A DNA stretch of 64,000 nt from Caballeronia glebae (GTDB lineage: Bacteria; Pseudomonadota; Gammaproteobacteria; Burkholderiales; Burkholderiaceae). The notes under the pieces were generated by a model that was not told the DNA's origin, ran no database searches, and saw only the letters and a list, made by a program, of their open reading frames with translations. The stretch covers positions 1-64,000 of the forward strand of contig NZ_FCOJ02000026.1 of NCBI RefSeq assembly GCF_001545035.1, read 5' to 3'. Both the position numbers and the translations under genes were made by a program. Below are positions 1 to 8,779 of this stretch, piece after piece. The number at the start of each line of letters is the position of its first letter. The first letter of the stretch is position 1.

Positions 1-322
1 GGCCGCCCGCCGCGCCCAGCCGATGCCAGCTTCCGCCGAAGCCGCCGAACAGCAATCCGCCCGCGACGGTGTAGATGGACGCCGCGAGCATCGTGTGGCC
101 GCTGATCATGCGCAACTGGATCGCGGCGATCTCGACGCCGCAGCCGGCGTAGAGAATCTTCGAGAGACCGACGAGCCCCATGCCGATCGCGAGCAGGACG
201 GCCCAGCGCAGCGCGAGGCGCACGTCGACGCTGCGCAGCCACAGCGCGCACACGAGCGCGAGCGGGAGAAGAAAGGCCGCGTCGCCGAGATTCGAAAGCG
301 TCCAGAGTACCTTTGATTCCAT
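1..322 (-). CDS. PAP2-family membrane phosphatase, 3' end cut by window
   Basis: The reverse strand reads open from an ATG at 322 to the window edge, about 107 codons with no stop. The N-terminus has a hydrophobic stretch (around LLPLALVCALWL), then a second one (LLAIGMGLVGLSKILYAG). The sequence SGHTMLAAS near residue 79 matches the central SGH motif of type-2 phosphatidic acid phosphatases, whose His takes part in phosphoryl transfer. The other PAP2 motifs are beyond the visible part or not confirmed. Such proteins often dephosphorylate lipid or undecaprenyl pyrophosphate carriers, which would suit the neighbouring polysaccharide genes, but that is inference. Family assignment is moderate; the substrate is unknown. 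Confidence 0.7.
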   Translation of the reverse strand, partial: MESKVLWTLSNLGDAAFLLPLALVCALWLRSVDVRLALRWAVLLAIGMGLVGLSKILYAGCGVEIAAIQLRMISGHTMLAASIYTVAGGLLFGGFGGSWHRLGAAGG

Positions 323-365
323 GCGTATCCGTTTTAGGTCGACTCACGGCCCCGATCGACGCCAA

Positions 366-1424
366 CTATGAGCTGTCGCCCTGTTTCCGGCGGCCTGCCA
401 TGCGGTATTCGGTCGGCGAAATCGAGAGCCGCTTGCGGAAGATTTTCGCGAGGCCGTCGCCGCTGCCCGCGCCGCAACGCCGCGCGATCTTGTCCACCGG
501 AAGATCGGTCGCGGCCAGCAACATGCAGCTCGCGTCGAGCCGCGCGCGCAGCAGATATTCCGAAGGCGTAAGCCCGATCTGCGCCTTGAAACGGCGCAGG
601 AAATTGCGTTCGCTCATCGCGGCGACGCGCGCGGCATCGGTAATGGAGATCGGCTGCACGTAGTTCTCGCGAATCCAGCGCGCGGCCGCGTCGATCTTCT
701 GGCGCACGCCACCGGCTTCGGTATCGTCGAGCACGGTGGCGAGCTTTTGCCACGCGCCGGGAATCGAGCGCTCCGAGACTTCACGCGCGAGCGCGGCGCC
801 ATGATCGCGCTTGATGATCGACAGCGCCGCCGCGATCGGCCCTTTTGGATCGTCGAGCGTGAGCGTTCGTTCCGCGATGAAAAGCGGATTCGCCAGCGCC
901 GAGGCAAGCGCGCGGTTCTCCGGCTCGCCGGCGAAATCGAGCGAGCGGTTCTGCGCGTCGAGATTGGCCGCGGCCAGAACATACGCGCCTTCGCCAATCG
1001 CCTTGATGAACGGTATTTTCGGCGCCACGCGAGCGAGCCGCTTTCTCAGCACGGCGTCGTTGCGCGCATGCCGCGCGCCCACGCCGCCCGCGATGAAAAG
1101 CGCATCGCATTCGTTCATCCAGCGCGTTTCGAGACTTTCGGTCCAGATGCGCATCGAGCACGTGCTCGCCACGCTGCCGCCATCGCTCGATAGAAACAGC
1201 AACGAATAGTTCGGCGCTTGTGCGCGCGCGCCTGCGTCGGCGGGCATGCGCACCTGATTCGCGACCGAGAACACCTCGGAGATCGAACTGACTTCTACGA
1301 GCGAGAAGTCCTCGAAGATCAGAATGCCGATCCGCTTCGCCGCGCTGGCCATATCGGCGGACGGCGTGTCGGGCGCGACCGCGCGCACGACCTGAAGCCT
1401 GCCCGTACCATTGGCGTACACCAT
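366..1424 (-). CDS. GlxA-family transcriptional regulator (DJ-1/PfpI-like domain plus AraC HTH), copy 1
   Basis: A 352-residue protein with an N-terminal DJ-1/PfpI-like domain (RIGILIFEDFSLVEVSS, ALFIAGGVGARH) and a C-terminal AraC/XylS double helix-turn-helix (MSERNFLRRFKAQIG ... KIFRKRLSISPTEYRM). The ATG at 1424 was chosen because GGGGAGA lies about 6 nt upstream; the longer reading from 1484 has no clear ribosome site. The nucleophile-elbow cysteine found in many DJ-1 relatives is absent: the expected region reads IKAIGEGAYVLA. It is therefore probably a ligand sensor without enzymatic activity. It is a close paralogue of the regulator at 3296-4294, and the pair brackets the GDP-mannose hydrolase next to the EPS genes. 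Control of polysaccharide genes is inferred from position only. Confidence 0.88.
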   Translation of the reverse strand: MVYANGTGRLQVVRAVAPDTPSADMASAAKRIGILIFEDFSLVEVSSISEVFSVANQVRMPADAGARAQAPNYSLLFLSSDGGSVASTCSMRIWTESLETRWMNECDALFIAGGVGARHARNDAVLRKRLARVAPKIPFIKAIGEGAYVLAAANLDAQNRSLDFAGEPENRALASALANPLFIAERTLTLDDPKGPIAAALSIIKRDHGAALAREVSERSIPGAWQKLATVLDDTEAGGVRQKIDAAARWIRENYVQPISITDAARVAAMSERNFLRRFKAQIGLTPSEYLLRARLDASCMLLAATDLPVDKIARRCGAGSGDGLAKIFRKRLSISPTEYRMAGRRKQGDSS

Positions 1425-1674
1425 CGACTTCTCCCCTGTGCGAACCGCGGCCGGCGTCGTCTTGGCGGCCGGGGTCCGATACATGCAGGAACGTAAGTAG
1501 CGGGAAAGTGAGCTTATATGGGCGCACTATACGCGGCGCCCGGCAGCCGCCGCGCGCCGAGGCCGAAATTGACGAACTGTTGGCAGATGATCTCGGTACG
1601 CGCTAAAGGTAGAACCTGCATCGCCCGATTTCGTCAGACGACGCCATCAATGCGCGTCTGCGCGTCCCGATGAA

Positions 1675-2127
1675 TCAGCGGAAGTAGGCCTTCGTGTTCT
1701 CGTGCACGTCGTCGCGCGCGAGCAAATCGTCGGGCAGAAGCCATCGATAATCGCTGTGCTGATCGAAGCGGCCGATGGGCACCTGGCTGCTCAGCGTCAA
1801 CGCGTAGGCGAGCACGATGTAATGCGTGCCGATGCCATCGGCGCCCGCGAAATTGTCGTCGTAGAGATGTTCGTAGACGCCGAAAAAGCGCGCGGCCGAA
1901 CGCTGCGCGCTCGCGACGCCCAGTTCGTTGCTGACGATGCGCTTGTACGCGGCATCGAGCGATTCGTCCTTGGTGATGCGCCCGCCCGGCACGAACCACG
2001 TGCCTTGCGCGGGCCGGTTGCGCCGATGGCCCACGAGGATGCGCCGGTTGCCGTCGGTGACGATCAGATCGATCGCCACGAGCGGCGTGAGCCGCACCAC
2101 CGTCAGGAAATCCGCGTTGCTCAGCAT
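1675..2127 (-). CDS. gmm: GDP-mannose mannosyl hydrolase (Nudix family)
   Basis: A 150-residue Nudix protein. The motif GGRITKDESLDAAYKRIVSN, followed by ELG, has the variant spacing of GDP-mannose mannosyl hydrolases, in which the usual second Glu pair of the Nudix box is reduced. The substrate-side region RPAQGTWFVPGGR and the C-terminal HSDYRWL also resemble that family. Gmm/NudD hydrolyses GDP-mannose to GDP and mannose and so can limit sugar-nucleotide supply for polysaccharide synthesis. The start at 2127 has GGAG about 6 nt upstream; a longer in-frame reading to 2658 has an N-terminus unlike any Nudix protein. It lies upstream of regulator copy 1 on the same strand and opposite to manC. 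Activity on another GDP-sugar is possible. Confidence 0.87.
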   Translation of the reverse strand: MLSNADFLTVVRLTPLVAIDLIVTDGNRRILVGHRRNRPAQGTWFVPGGRITKDESLDAAYKRIVSNELGVASAQRSAARFFGVYEHLYDDNFAGADGIGTHYIVLAYALTLSSQVPIGRFDQHSDYRWLLPDDLLARDDVHENTKAYFR

Positions 2128-3295
2128 CGTTGCTCCGTGTTGGCCATCGGTGTGGGGTGCGTCAAGCGCAAACGATGATGCCCGCGTCCTCGCATGACCG
2201 TGCGTGCGCGCACGCGGAGACGTGCTTCGTCCGAAAGCGGCGATGCGCGCACCCGCGTGTTGCGAAACTGAACGCCTTCGGGCCGCACGTTCTGCGAGCG
2301 CCGAGCGAATTTCACGGGTGAAACAAGCAAGGCTGACGAGCAACGGTCGGCGCATTGGCCGCGCGCACGGCAAACTTGACCGATTTCGAAGTGCGCGCTC
2401 GTCGCGAAAATCGCGCGATGCCGATTTCGAACGTGCGCGCGATTCGCGCATCATTCGCCCGACCATTGCAAAAGTTTGATTGGACGATGCCGCAAATAGT
2501 GTCAAAGCGTGCGCCGCCGCAAAAAGACTAGCCGATGGCGGACTGCGACAGTGCCCGAGTCCCGCGTGCGCGTAGGTTCGACGCCGTCTTGGGTGCGCTG
2601 CAATGCAGCATAAAACTTCATATGAAAATACCGCATTATGCCTTTGAATAAAAATCAAACTGGTTAATCTAAAATCGTGCGGCGGGCCACTTTTGGATTA
2701 TCTTAAAATCGGTGCTAATTAACGGGCGCGCCCGATTCCTTTCTAATTCCGCGTCTAAAAAACCGATTACATATAGTGCCAAAATGTAACGATAAAACCA
2801 AAATTTTCCGATTCCAGCAATACGAACGTCCGCTTTGACGCCGTTCGATGTTTCATAAATGAATCAATTGATATGATCCGACCTGGCGGCAATCGCGCCC
2901 GGCGATCCGTACAGGGCCGTGGTTCGGGGCTTGGCGGCAGACCGTCTGTCCGATCCGGCGGCACCGGAACCGGATTGCGCTAAACGGCCGTATCAGGCTT
3001 TGTATGACAAATCCGCTTTCTATTGCTTGCATTGAATGCAGGCTTTCCGGAATTTGGGGAAGGATATCAATGTGCGCTCACCCTCACAGCGGAACAGATT
3101 TTGTGGTTTAAGCGCGAAAATCTAGAGCACAAAAAAGATTGTCTGCTTATTATTCAAGCCAGCGGATCGATTCCGCCAACACTTCGTTCCAATCGGTCAC
3201 GGCAACCCGGCGAAGTTCGGGAAAGTCCATTGATGCGCCGCAATGGCCGAAAAACTCTCCGCGCCTTCCAGGAAACAAAGCTGCAGAGGATGACC
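2128..3295. other. Long divergent intergenic region, partly AT-rich
   Basis: About 1.17 kb without a convincing gene between the divergent gmm and second GlxA regulator. From about 2600 to 2870 and 3000 to 3170 the base composition is clearly more AT-rich than elsewhere in the window, with many A/T runs. A perfect dyad TGCATT-G-AATGCA lies at 3028-3040, and ATCCGG/CCGGAT repeats lie at 2953-2975. The small open frames here lack credible protein features. It is probably a large regulatory region, possibly bound by nucleoid proteins. Confidence 0.55.
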
Positions 3296-4294
3296 ATGCC
3301 TTACGCCACTCTTGAACCCGCAGTTATGGGTTGGACGCCGCCCGCGTCGAAAGCCTCGCAGACCGAGGTCCGTCAGGTCGCGATCTTGCTGTTCGACGGC
3401 TTTTCCCTGCTCGGCGCGGGAATCGTCGCGGAGGTGTTCCACATGGCGAACGAGCTGTCGTCGGCGAAGTCGCGGCCGGACTGCAGCTACGACGTGCGCT
3501 TTCTGTCGGTCGAGGGCGGCAACGTGGCGTGCTCGTCGTCGGTGCGCGTGTGGAGCGACGGCCTGGACGCGCGGCACTACGGCGGCTTCGACGCGCTCTT
3601 CGTCGCCGGCGGCCGTGGCGCCGAGCAAGCCGCGAAGGACGATCGCATCATCGAATGGCTGCGTCGCGTGCAAACCAAGACCACGGTCGTGCGCGCGATT
3701 TCCGAGGGCCGCAAGGTGCTCGACGCCGCCGGAATCGGTCAGGCGCAGGACGTGCAGGCGCGCTACGGCAACGCGATGCATCTCGTGCGCGACGAGCAGC
3801 AGGGCGATGCCGGCGACCGCTACGAGTCGATGAAGGGCGCGCTCCTGATCGTGAAGCGCGATCTGGGTATCGACGTGTCGCGCAGCGTCGCCGAACGTCT
3901 GATGCCCGGTTCGACCGCGAAGCTCGTGTCGATTCTCGGCGACAGCGGCGTGGCGTCGGCGGGCGACAAGATCCGCGCGGCGGCGCGCTGGCTGCAGGAC
4001 AACTGCGAACGGCCGATTTCGGTCGTCGATGCGGCGCAGGTGGCCGCGATGAGCGAGCGCAACTTTTTGCGCCGCTTCAAGATCGAGATGGGCATCACGC
4101 CATCCGATTATTTGCTGCAGGCGCGCCTCGCCGTGACCTGCGCGCTTCTGACGGATTCGGAACTGCCGGTCGACAAGATCGCGCGCAGAAGCGGCATGGG
4201 CAACGGCGACCGGCTCGCGAAGATTTTCCGCAAGCGTCTGTTGATCTCGCCGACGGAGTATCGGATGCAGAGCAGACGCGAGGCGAATGGCTGA
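3296..4294 (+). CDS. GlxA-family transcriptional regulator, copy 2, upstream of manC
   Basis: A 332-residue protein with an N-terminal DJ-1/PfpI-like domain (VAILLFDGFSLLGAGIV, ALFVAGGRGAEQ) and a C-terminal AraC double HTH (MSERNFLRRFKIEMG ... KIFRKRLLISPTEYRM). The AraC part is nearly the same as in the regulator at 366-1424. The catalytic Cys position of DJ-1 enzymes is replaced (VRAISEGRKVL). The ATG at 3296 was chosen because AGAGGA ends 5 nt before it; the frame is open back to 3023 but that part is AT-rich and not protein-like. It sits 145 bp upstream of manC in the same direction, so it is a good candidate for controlling the exopolysaccharide operon (inference). Confidence 0.88.
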   Translation: MPYATLEPAVMGWTPPASKASQTEVRQVAILLFDGFSLLGAGIVAEVFHMANELSSAKSRPDCSYDVRFLSVEGGNVACSSSVRVWSDGLDARHYGGFDALFVAGGRGAEQAAKDDRIIEWLRRVQTKTTVVRAISEGRKVLDAAGIGQAQDVQARYGNAMHLVRDEQQGDAGDRYESMKGALLIVKRDLGIDVSRSVAERLMPGSTAKLVSILGDSGVASAGDKIRAAARWLQDNCERPISVVDAAQVAAMSERNFLRRFKIEMGITPSDYLLQARLAVTCALLTDSELPVDKIARRSGMGNGDRLAKIFRKRLLISPTEYRMQSRREANG

Positions 4295-4343
4295 CCCGCG
4301 CGCCAAGTGTGACGTGGGCCGCTCTGAGCCCGACTATGGCGTA

Positions 4344-4380
4344 AAACGTCGGACGTTTGGCCGGACCTGATCGGTCCGGC
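4344..4380. promoter_or_regulatory. Two adjacent dyads between glxA copy 2 and manC
   Basis: AAACGTC-G-GACGTTT at 4344-4358 is a perfect 7-1-7 inverted repeat. Directly after it, GCCGGACC-TGATC-GGTCCGGC at 4360-4380 is a perfect 8-bp hairpin. No T-run follows, so an intrinsic terminator is doubtful. They lie 60-95 bp before the manC start and could be operator sites or a processing hairpin. Confidence 0.45.
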
Positions 4381-4439
4381 ACTTAATCATTTCCCGGACG
4401 GCATCACCGTTCGTATGAACAGGCAGGCAGGAGTCCTCT

Positions 4440-5969
4440 ATGACGAATGAAGCACGCACGGAAGGTGGGGTGGAGCAGGGAGCAGCTGGTGTGGAGGCAG
4501 GCCCGGCCAAGGTGGCCGGGCCGTGCCGCCGCCTCGTCCCTGTGATCCTCGCCGGCGGCTCGGGCACGCGCCTGTGGCCGATGTCGCGTGAACAGTTCCC
4601 GAAGCAGCTGATCGGCGTCGTCGGGCGTGACTCGTTGCTGCAGGCCACGGTTTCGCGGCTCAAAGGCTTTTCAGGCGACTTCAAGGTCGATGGCGAACCG
4701 ATCATCGTGTGCGGCGAGGAGCATCGTTTCACGACGGAAGAACAAACGCGCGAGGCTGGCGTCGATGCACACATCATCGTCGAGCCGGCGCGCCGCGATA
4801 CCGCGCCCGCGCTCACGCTCGCCGCGCTCGCCGCGCTGAAGAACGGCGAGGACGCGATCATGGTCGCGATGCCGGCGGATCATTCCATCGCCGATATTCC
4901 GGCGCTGCATCGCGCGATCGCGATCGCGGCGGAGCATGCGGAGCGCGGCGTGATCGCGACGCTCGGCATTCCGCCGACGCGCCCCGACACCGGCTTCGGC
5001 TATATCCGTCTGGGCGCGGCGCTCGACGACGGCGCGCACGAGATCGACCGCTTCGTCGAAAAGCCCGCGGCCGAGCTGGCCGCGCAATACGTCGCGGCGG
5101 GCACGTACTGGTGGAACAGCGGCATTTTTGTCGTGCGCGCGAGCGTGTGGCTCGCGGCGCTCAAGCAACTGAACGCCGACATGCACGCGGCGTGCTCGGC
5201 CGCTGCGCAGGAAGGCGAGGCCGACGGCAAGTTCTTCCGTCCGCAGGCGGCGCAGTTCGGGCGCGCGCCGTCCGACTCGATCGACTACGCCGTGATGGAG
5301 CACATCGGCACGCCGACCCGCCCGTGCGACGGCATCGTCGTGCCGCTCGTCGCGGGCTGGTCGGATCTCGGCTCGTGGGACGCCGTGTGGGACGCGATGG
5401 ACAAGGACGAGTCGGGCAACGTCGCAAGCGGTCGCGTCGTGTTCGAAGGCGCGACGTCGAGCTATGCGCGCTCCGAAGGCGGGCGGCTCGTCGCGTGTGT
5501 CGGCACGACCAACGTGATCGTCGTCGAGACGGACGACGCCGTGCTCGTCGCGGACCGTTCGCGCGTGCAGGACATCAAGGGGTTGGTTGCGCGCATCCGC
5601 GAGCAGCACGCGCCCGAGGCGGACGCGCATCGCAAGGTGCGCCGTCCGTGGGGTTTTTACGATTCGATCGAGCACGGCGAGCGGTTTCAGGTGAAGCGCA
5701 TCGTGGTGTCGCCGGGCTCGAAGCTGTCGCTGCAGATGCATCACCATCGCGCGGAGCACTGGGTCGTCGTGTGCGGCACGGCGCTTGTCACGCGCGGCGA
5801 AGAGCAGTTCCTGCTGAGCGAGAACGAATCGACGTTCATTCCGCTCGGCGTGCGGCATCGTCTGGAGAATCCGGGCAAGGTGCCGCTCGAAATCATCGAG
5901 GTGCAGTCGGGGAGCTATCTCGGCGAAGACGACATCGTGCGCTTCGACGATACCTACGGGCGCAGTTGA
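4440..5969 (+). CDS. manC: Mannose-1-phosphate guanylyltransferase / mannose-6-phosphate isomerase
   Basis: A 509-residue bifunctional type II enzyme. The nucleotidyltransferase domain carries LAGGSGTRLWPMSREQFPKQ near residues 37-56 and the sugar-binding FVEKP motif. The C-terminal cupin-type isomerase has the metal site QMHHHRAEHW. It makes GDP-mannose from mannose-1-phosphate and interconverts mannose-6-phosphate and fructose-6-phosphate in the cytoplasm. The ATG at 4440 has AGGAG 7 nt upstream. The first 30 residues are a low-complexity extension before the catalytic fold. It is the first gene of the manC-wcaJ-wza-wzc run and corresponds in role to BceA of the cepacian locus. The partner phosphomannomutase is at 23108-24508. 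Confidence 0.96.
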   Translation: MTNEARTEGGVEQGAAGVEAGPAKVAGPCRRLVPVILAGGSGTRLWPMSREQFPKQLIGVVGRDSLLQATVSRLKGFSGDFKVDGEPIIVCGEEHRFTTEEQTREAGVDAHIIVEPARRDTAPALTLAALAALKNGEDAIMVAMPADHSIADIPALHRAIAIAAEHAERGVIATLGIPPTRPDTGFGYIRLGAALDDGAHEIDRFVEKPAAELAAQYVAAGTYWWNSGIFVVRASVWLAALKQLNADMHAACSAAAQEGEADGKFFRPQAAQFGRAPSDSIDYAVMEHIGTPTRPCDGIVVPLVAGWSDLGSWDAVWDAMDKDESGNVASGRVVFEGATSSYARSEGGRLVACVGTTNVIVVETDDAVLVADRSRVQDIKGLVARIREQHAPEADAHRKVRRPWGFYDSIEHGERFQVKRIVVSPGSKLSLQMHHHRAEHWVVVCGTALVTRGEEQFLLSENESTFIPLGVRHRLENPGKVPLEIIEVQSGSYLGEDDIVRFDDTYGRS

Positions 5970-6105
5970 CGGCTCGAAGCGCGATGGCGCGACAGATGAG
6001 GCAGCAGACTTTCTTGCAACCGCTTTCACACGAAAAAGACGGGGCTAACGCGAGGAGGAGACTCAAGAGGGCAGTAAAGGGCTGATTGCGTTCGGGGAAA
6101 AAGAC

Positions 6106-7485
6106 ATGCGCGATTTACAGGGATTGCTCGCGCGCCTGTTCGACGTCGTAATGATCGTCGGCGGTGCGGCAGTGGCGTCGCAAATCAGGTTCGAGTACAT
6201 CGAGGCACACACCTATTCGGTGGCGTTCGTCGCATTCGCGGCGGCGTTCTCGCTTGCGCTCTTTCCGGGCTTCGGCGTCTACCAGTCGTGGCGTGGCCGC
6301 AGCAAGCTTCAGCTTGCCTGCCAGGTCTCGCTCGGCTGGCTCGTCGTGCAGGGCTGCGCGCTCGCGCTGATGTTCTCGCTGCATCGGCTCGACTACGTGT
6401 CGCGCCTCTGGTTCGCCTACTGGACCGCGATGTCCGGCGGCCTCATGATCGCCGGCCGTCTCATCACGCACGCGATCCTCGCCCACATGCGCAACGCGGG
6501 CCTGAATCTGCAACAGGTGGCGATGGTCGGCTGCGGCAGACATTGCGATTCGATCCTTCGCAAGATCGAACGTTCGCAGGACACGGGCTTTCGCATGCGC
6601 GCGGCGTTCAACGCGGCGCCGGGCAAGGCGCGGCTCAACACGCGCGTGCCGGTGTACGACGACTTCGAGGCCTTCGTGAGCTTCGTGCGCACGCAGAACG
6701 TCCATGAAGTGTGGCTCGCACTGCCGCTCTCCGAAGAGCGCACGATCCTGCGCTTCGTGAACGAATTCCGCGACGATCTCATCAACGTGCGCTTCATTCC
6801 GGACGTGCGCAGTCTCGCGCTCTTCGAAAGCGGCGTGACGGATCTGCTCGGCCAGCCCGCGATCAATCTCGTCGCGTCGCCGCTGTCGGCGTCCGCGCAG
6901 TTGCAAAAGGAAATCTTCGACCGCGTGTTCGCGCTCGGCGCGATCATCGCCGTGTCGCCGGCGCTCATCTGCATCGCGCTCGCAATCAAGCTGACTTCGC
7001 GCGGGCCGGTGCTGTTCCGGCAAAACCGCAAAGGCGCGGACGGCCGCGTCTTCACCATCTACAAGTTCCGTTCGATGCGCATGCACACGGAACGGGCCGG
7101 AGTGCTCCAGCAGGCCACGCGCAACGACCCGCGCGTGACCCGTGTCGGGGCGTTCCTGCGCCGCACCAGCCTCGATGAGCTGCCGCAGTTCTTCAACGTT
7201 CTGCGCGGCGACATGTCGGTCGTGGGCCCGCGTCCTCACGCGCTCGAACATGACGACCTGTATCAAAAGGTCGTGTCGGGGTACATCCATCGTTACCGGA
7301 TCAAGCCAGGCATTACCGGCTGGGCCCAGGTCAACGGTTTTCGTGGGGAAACGGATCGGATAGAAAAGATGGAAGGACGCGTCGCTCACGATTTGTACTA
7401 TCTGGGGAATTGGTCGTTCGGACTCGATATGAGAATCATCGCCGCTACGATCTTCAAGGGACTACGCCACACCAACGCTTACTGA
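6106..7485 (+). CDS. wcaJ: Undecaprenyl-phosphate glucose-1-phosphate transferase (WcaJ/BceB type)
   Basis: A 459-residue polyisoprenyl-phosphate hexose-1-phosphate transferase. The N-terminal half has four to five membrane segments, followed by a CoA-binding-like domain ([14 protein letters not shown]), a membrane hairpin near 270-295 and the catalytic bacterial sugar-transferase domain. Motifs are [42 protein letters not shown] and [11 protein letters not shown]. It starts the lipid-linked repeat unit on the inner leaflet, probably with glucose; the sugar is inferred from family. The ATG at 6106 follows GGGGAAAAAG. It lies 136 bp after manC and 17 bp before the wza start. A second initiating enzyme of a different family is at 17110-18219. 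Confidence 0.94.
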   Translation: MRDLQGLLARLFDVVMIVGGAAVASQIRFEYIEAHTYSVAFVAFAAAFSLALFPGFGVYQSWRGRSKLQLACQVSLGWLVVQGCALALMFSLHRLDYVSRLWFAYWTAMSGGLMIAGRLITHAILAHMRNAGLNLQQVAMVGCGRHCDSILRKIERSQDTGFRMRAAFNAAPGKARLNTRVPVYDDFEAFVSFVRTQNVHEVWLALPLSEERTILRFVNEFRDDLINVRFIPDVRSLALFESGVTDLLGQPAINLVASPLSASAQLQKEIFDRVFALGAIIAVSPALICIALAIKLTSRGPVLFRQNRKGADGRVFTIYKFRSMRMHTERAGVLQQATRNDPRVTRVGAFLRRTSLDELPQFFNVLRGDMSVVGPRPHALEHDDLYQKVVSGYIHRYRIKPGITGWAQVNGFRGETDRIEKMEGRVAHDLYYLGNWSFGLDMRIIAATIFKGLRHTNAY

Positions 7486-7502
7486 AGCAGGGGACGACCA
7501 TT

Positions 7503-8690
7503 ATGCAAAACCAACAACAACCGGGCACCACCTCCATGGCCGCCAACACCAACGTGTCGCGTATCTTCCGCCTCACGAGCCTGGCTGCGGCAGCTTCGAT
7601 TTCCGTGATCCTGACGGGTTGCGGATTCGCTCCGGGCATGCACATGGAGAAGCCCGCCCAGCTCGTCGAAACGTCGAACGATCAGGGCGATCCGGCCACC
7701 ACGACCAACATTCCGATCACGACGATCGATGCCGCGCTCGTGAAGAAGATGCGCGCCACGCAGCCGCCCGTCGAGTCCGATCCGAACGCGTCGCTCTACG
7801 GCAAGCCGGCGCCGTACAAGCTGGGCGTCGGCGACGTGCTGCAGATCACGGTCTGGGATCACCCGGAACTCGTCGCGGCGCTCGGCCAGCCCGCGAACCA
7901 GACGCGCACGTCGGATGCCGCGCCCGGCTTCGTCGTCGATGCGGACGGCAATCTGCAGTTTCCGTACGTGAACCGTTCGCTGCACGTCGCGGGCAAGACC
8001 GAGACGCAGGTTCAGCGCGAGCTGTACAACGAACTCTCGAAGGTGTTCGTGAAGCCGCAGGTGACGGTGCGCGTCGCGTCGTTCCGTGCGTCGCAGGTGT
8101 ATATCGACGGCGACGTGCGCACGCCGGGCGCGCAGCAGATCAACGACATTCCGATGACGCTCACCGAAGCGGTCGGGCGCGCGGGCGGCTTTGCGACGAC
8201 GGCGGACCAGAGCCGCGTCACGCTGATCCGCGATGGCGTCACGTACCACATCAACATGGCCGGCATGACGGCGAAGGGCCGCAGCCCGTCGGACATCATG
8301 CTCAAGCCGGGCGATGCGCTGCGCGTCGATTCGCGCGACGAAAACGGCGTCTACGTGATGGGTGAAGTGACCAAGCCGGCCACTGTCATCCCGATGCGTA
8401 ACGGCAAGCTCACGCTGTCGGACGCGATCTCGCAGGCGGGCAGCTTCAATCCGGAAACGTCGAACCCGCGCGAGCTGTACGTGATCCGCAACGGCCAGAC
8501 GGACACGCCGGAGGTCTACAAGCTCGACGCGATTTCGCCGGTGGCGATGCTGCTCGCGAACAACTTCGAGCTGCAGCCGCACGACGTCGTCTACGTGGAC
8601 AACAACGGGCTGGTGCGCTTCTCGCGCGTGCTCAACCTGCTCCTGCCGGCGATCAACGCTGGTTTGACGGCGGCCGTGTTGACCAAGTAA
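7503..8690 (+). CDS. wza: Outer-membrane polysaccharide export lipoprotein (Wza/BceE family)
   Basis: A 395-residue OPX protein. A signal peptide ends in the lipobox ILTGC with the lipidated Cys at residue 40 (29 if the Met codon at 7536 is used). The export domain begins with YKLGVGDVLQITVWDHPEL. Two SLBB-type beta-grasp segments follow (VYIDGDVRTPGAQ, VYVMGEVTKPATV). A hydrophobic C-terminal helix (LNLLLPAINAGLTAAVL) would form the outer-membrane barrel in Wza. It forms the exit channel for polymer together with the Wzc protein encoded next. The ATG at 7503 with AGGGGA upstream was chosen over 7410, which would run into the end of wcaJ. Confidence 0.94.
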   Translation: MQNQQQPGTTSMAANTNVSRIFRLTSLAAAASISVILTGCGFAPGMHMEKPAQLVETSNDQGDPATTTNIPITTIDAALVKKMRATQPPVESDPNASLYGKPAPYKLGVGDVLQITVWDHPELVAALGQPANQTRTSDAAPGFVVDADGNLQFPYVNRSLHVAGKTETQVQRELYNELSKVFVKPQVTVRVASFRASQVYIDGDVRTPGAQQINDIPMTLTEAVGRAGGFATTADQSRVTLIRDGVTYHINMAGMTAKGRSPSDIMLKPGDALRVDSRDENGVYVMGEVTKPATVIPMRNGKLTLSDAISQAGSFNPETSNPRELYVIRNGQTDTPEVYKLDAISPVAMLLANNFELQPHDVVYVDNNGLVRFSRVLNLLLPAINAGLTAAVLTK

Positions 8691-8779
8691 GCGATTGCTA
8701 GCACAAGCGCTTGACCGGCGCGCGCGGGGCGCGCCGGAGCATCACTGTTCGACTTGAAAAAATATAAGCGAGCGAGATC

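Noticed and set aside
1675..2658. Reading gmm from 2658 as a 327-residue protein
   Set aside because: The extra 177 residues are Arg/Ser-rich and unlike any Nudix protein, while the ATG at 2127 has a good ribosome site and gives the family length.
2767..2964. 65-codon frame on the minus strand in the AT-rich region
   Set aside because: No ribosome site and no protein-like features; half of it lies in AT-rich sequence and half in GC-rich sequence with unrelated composition.
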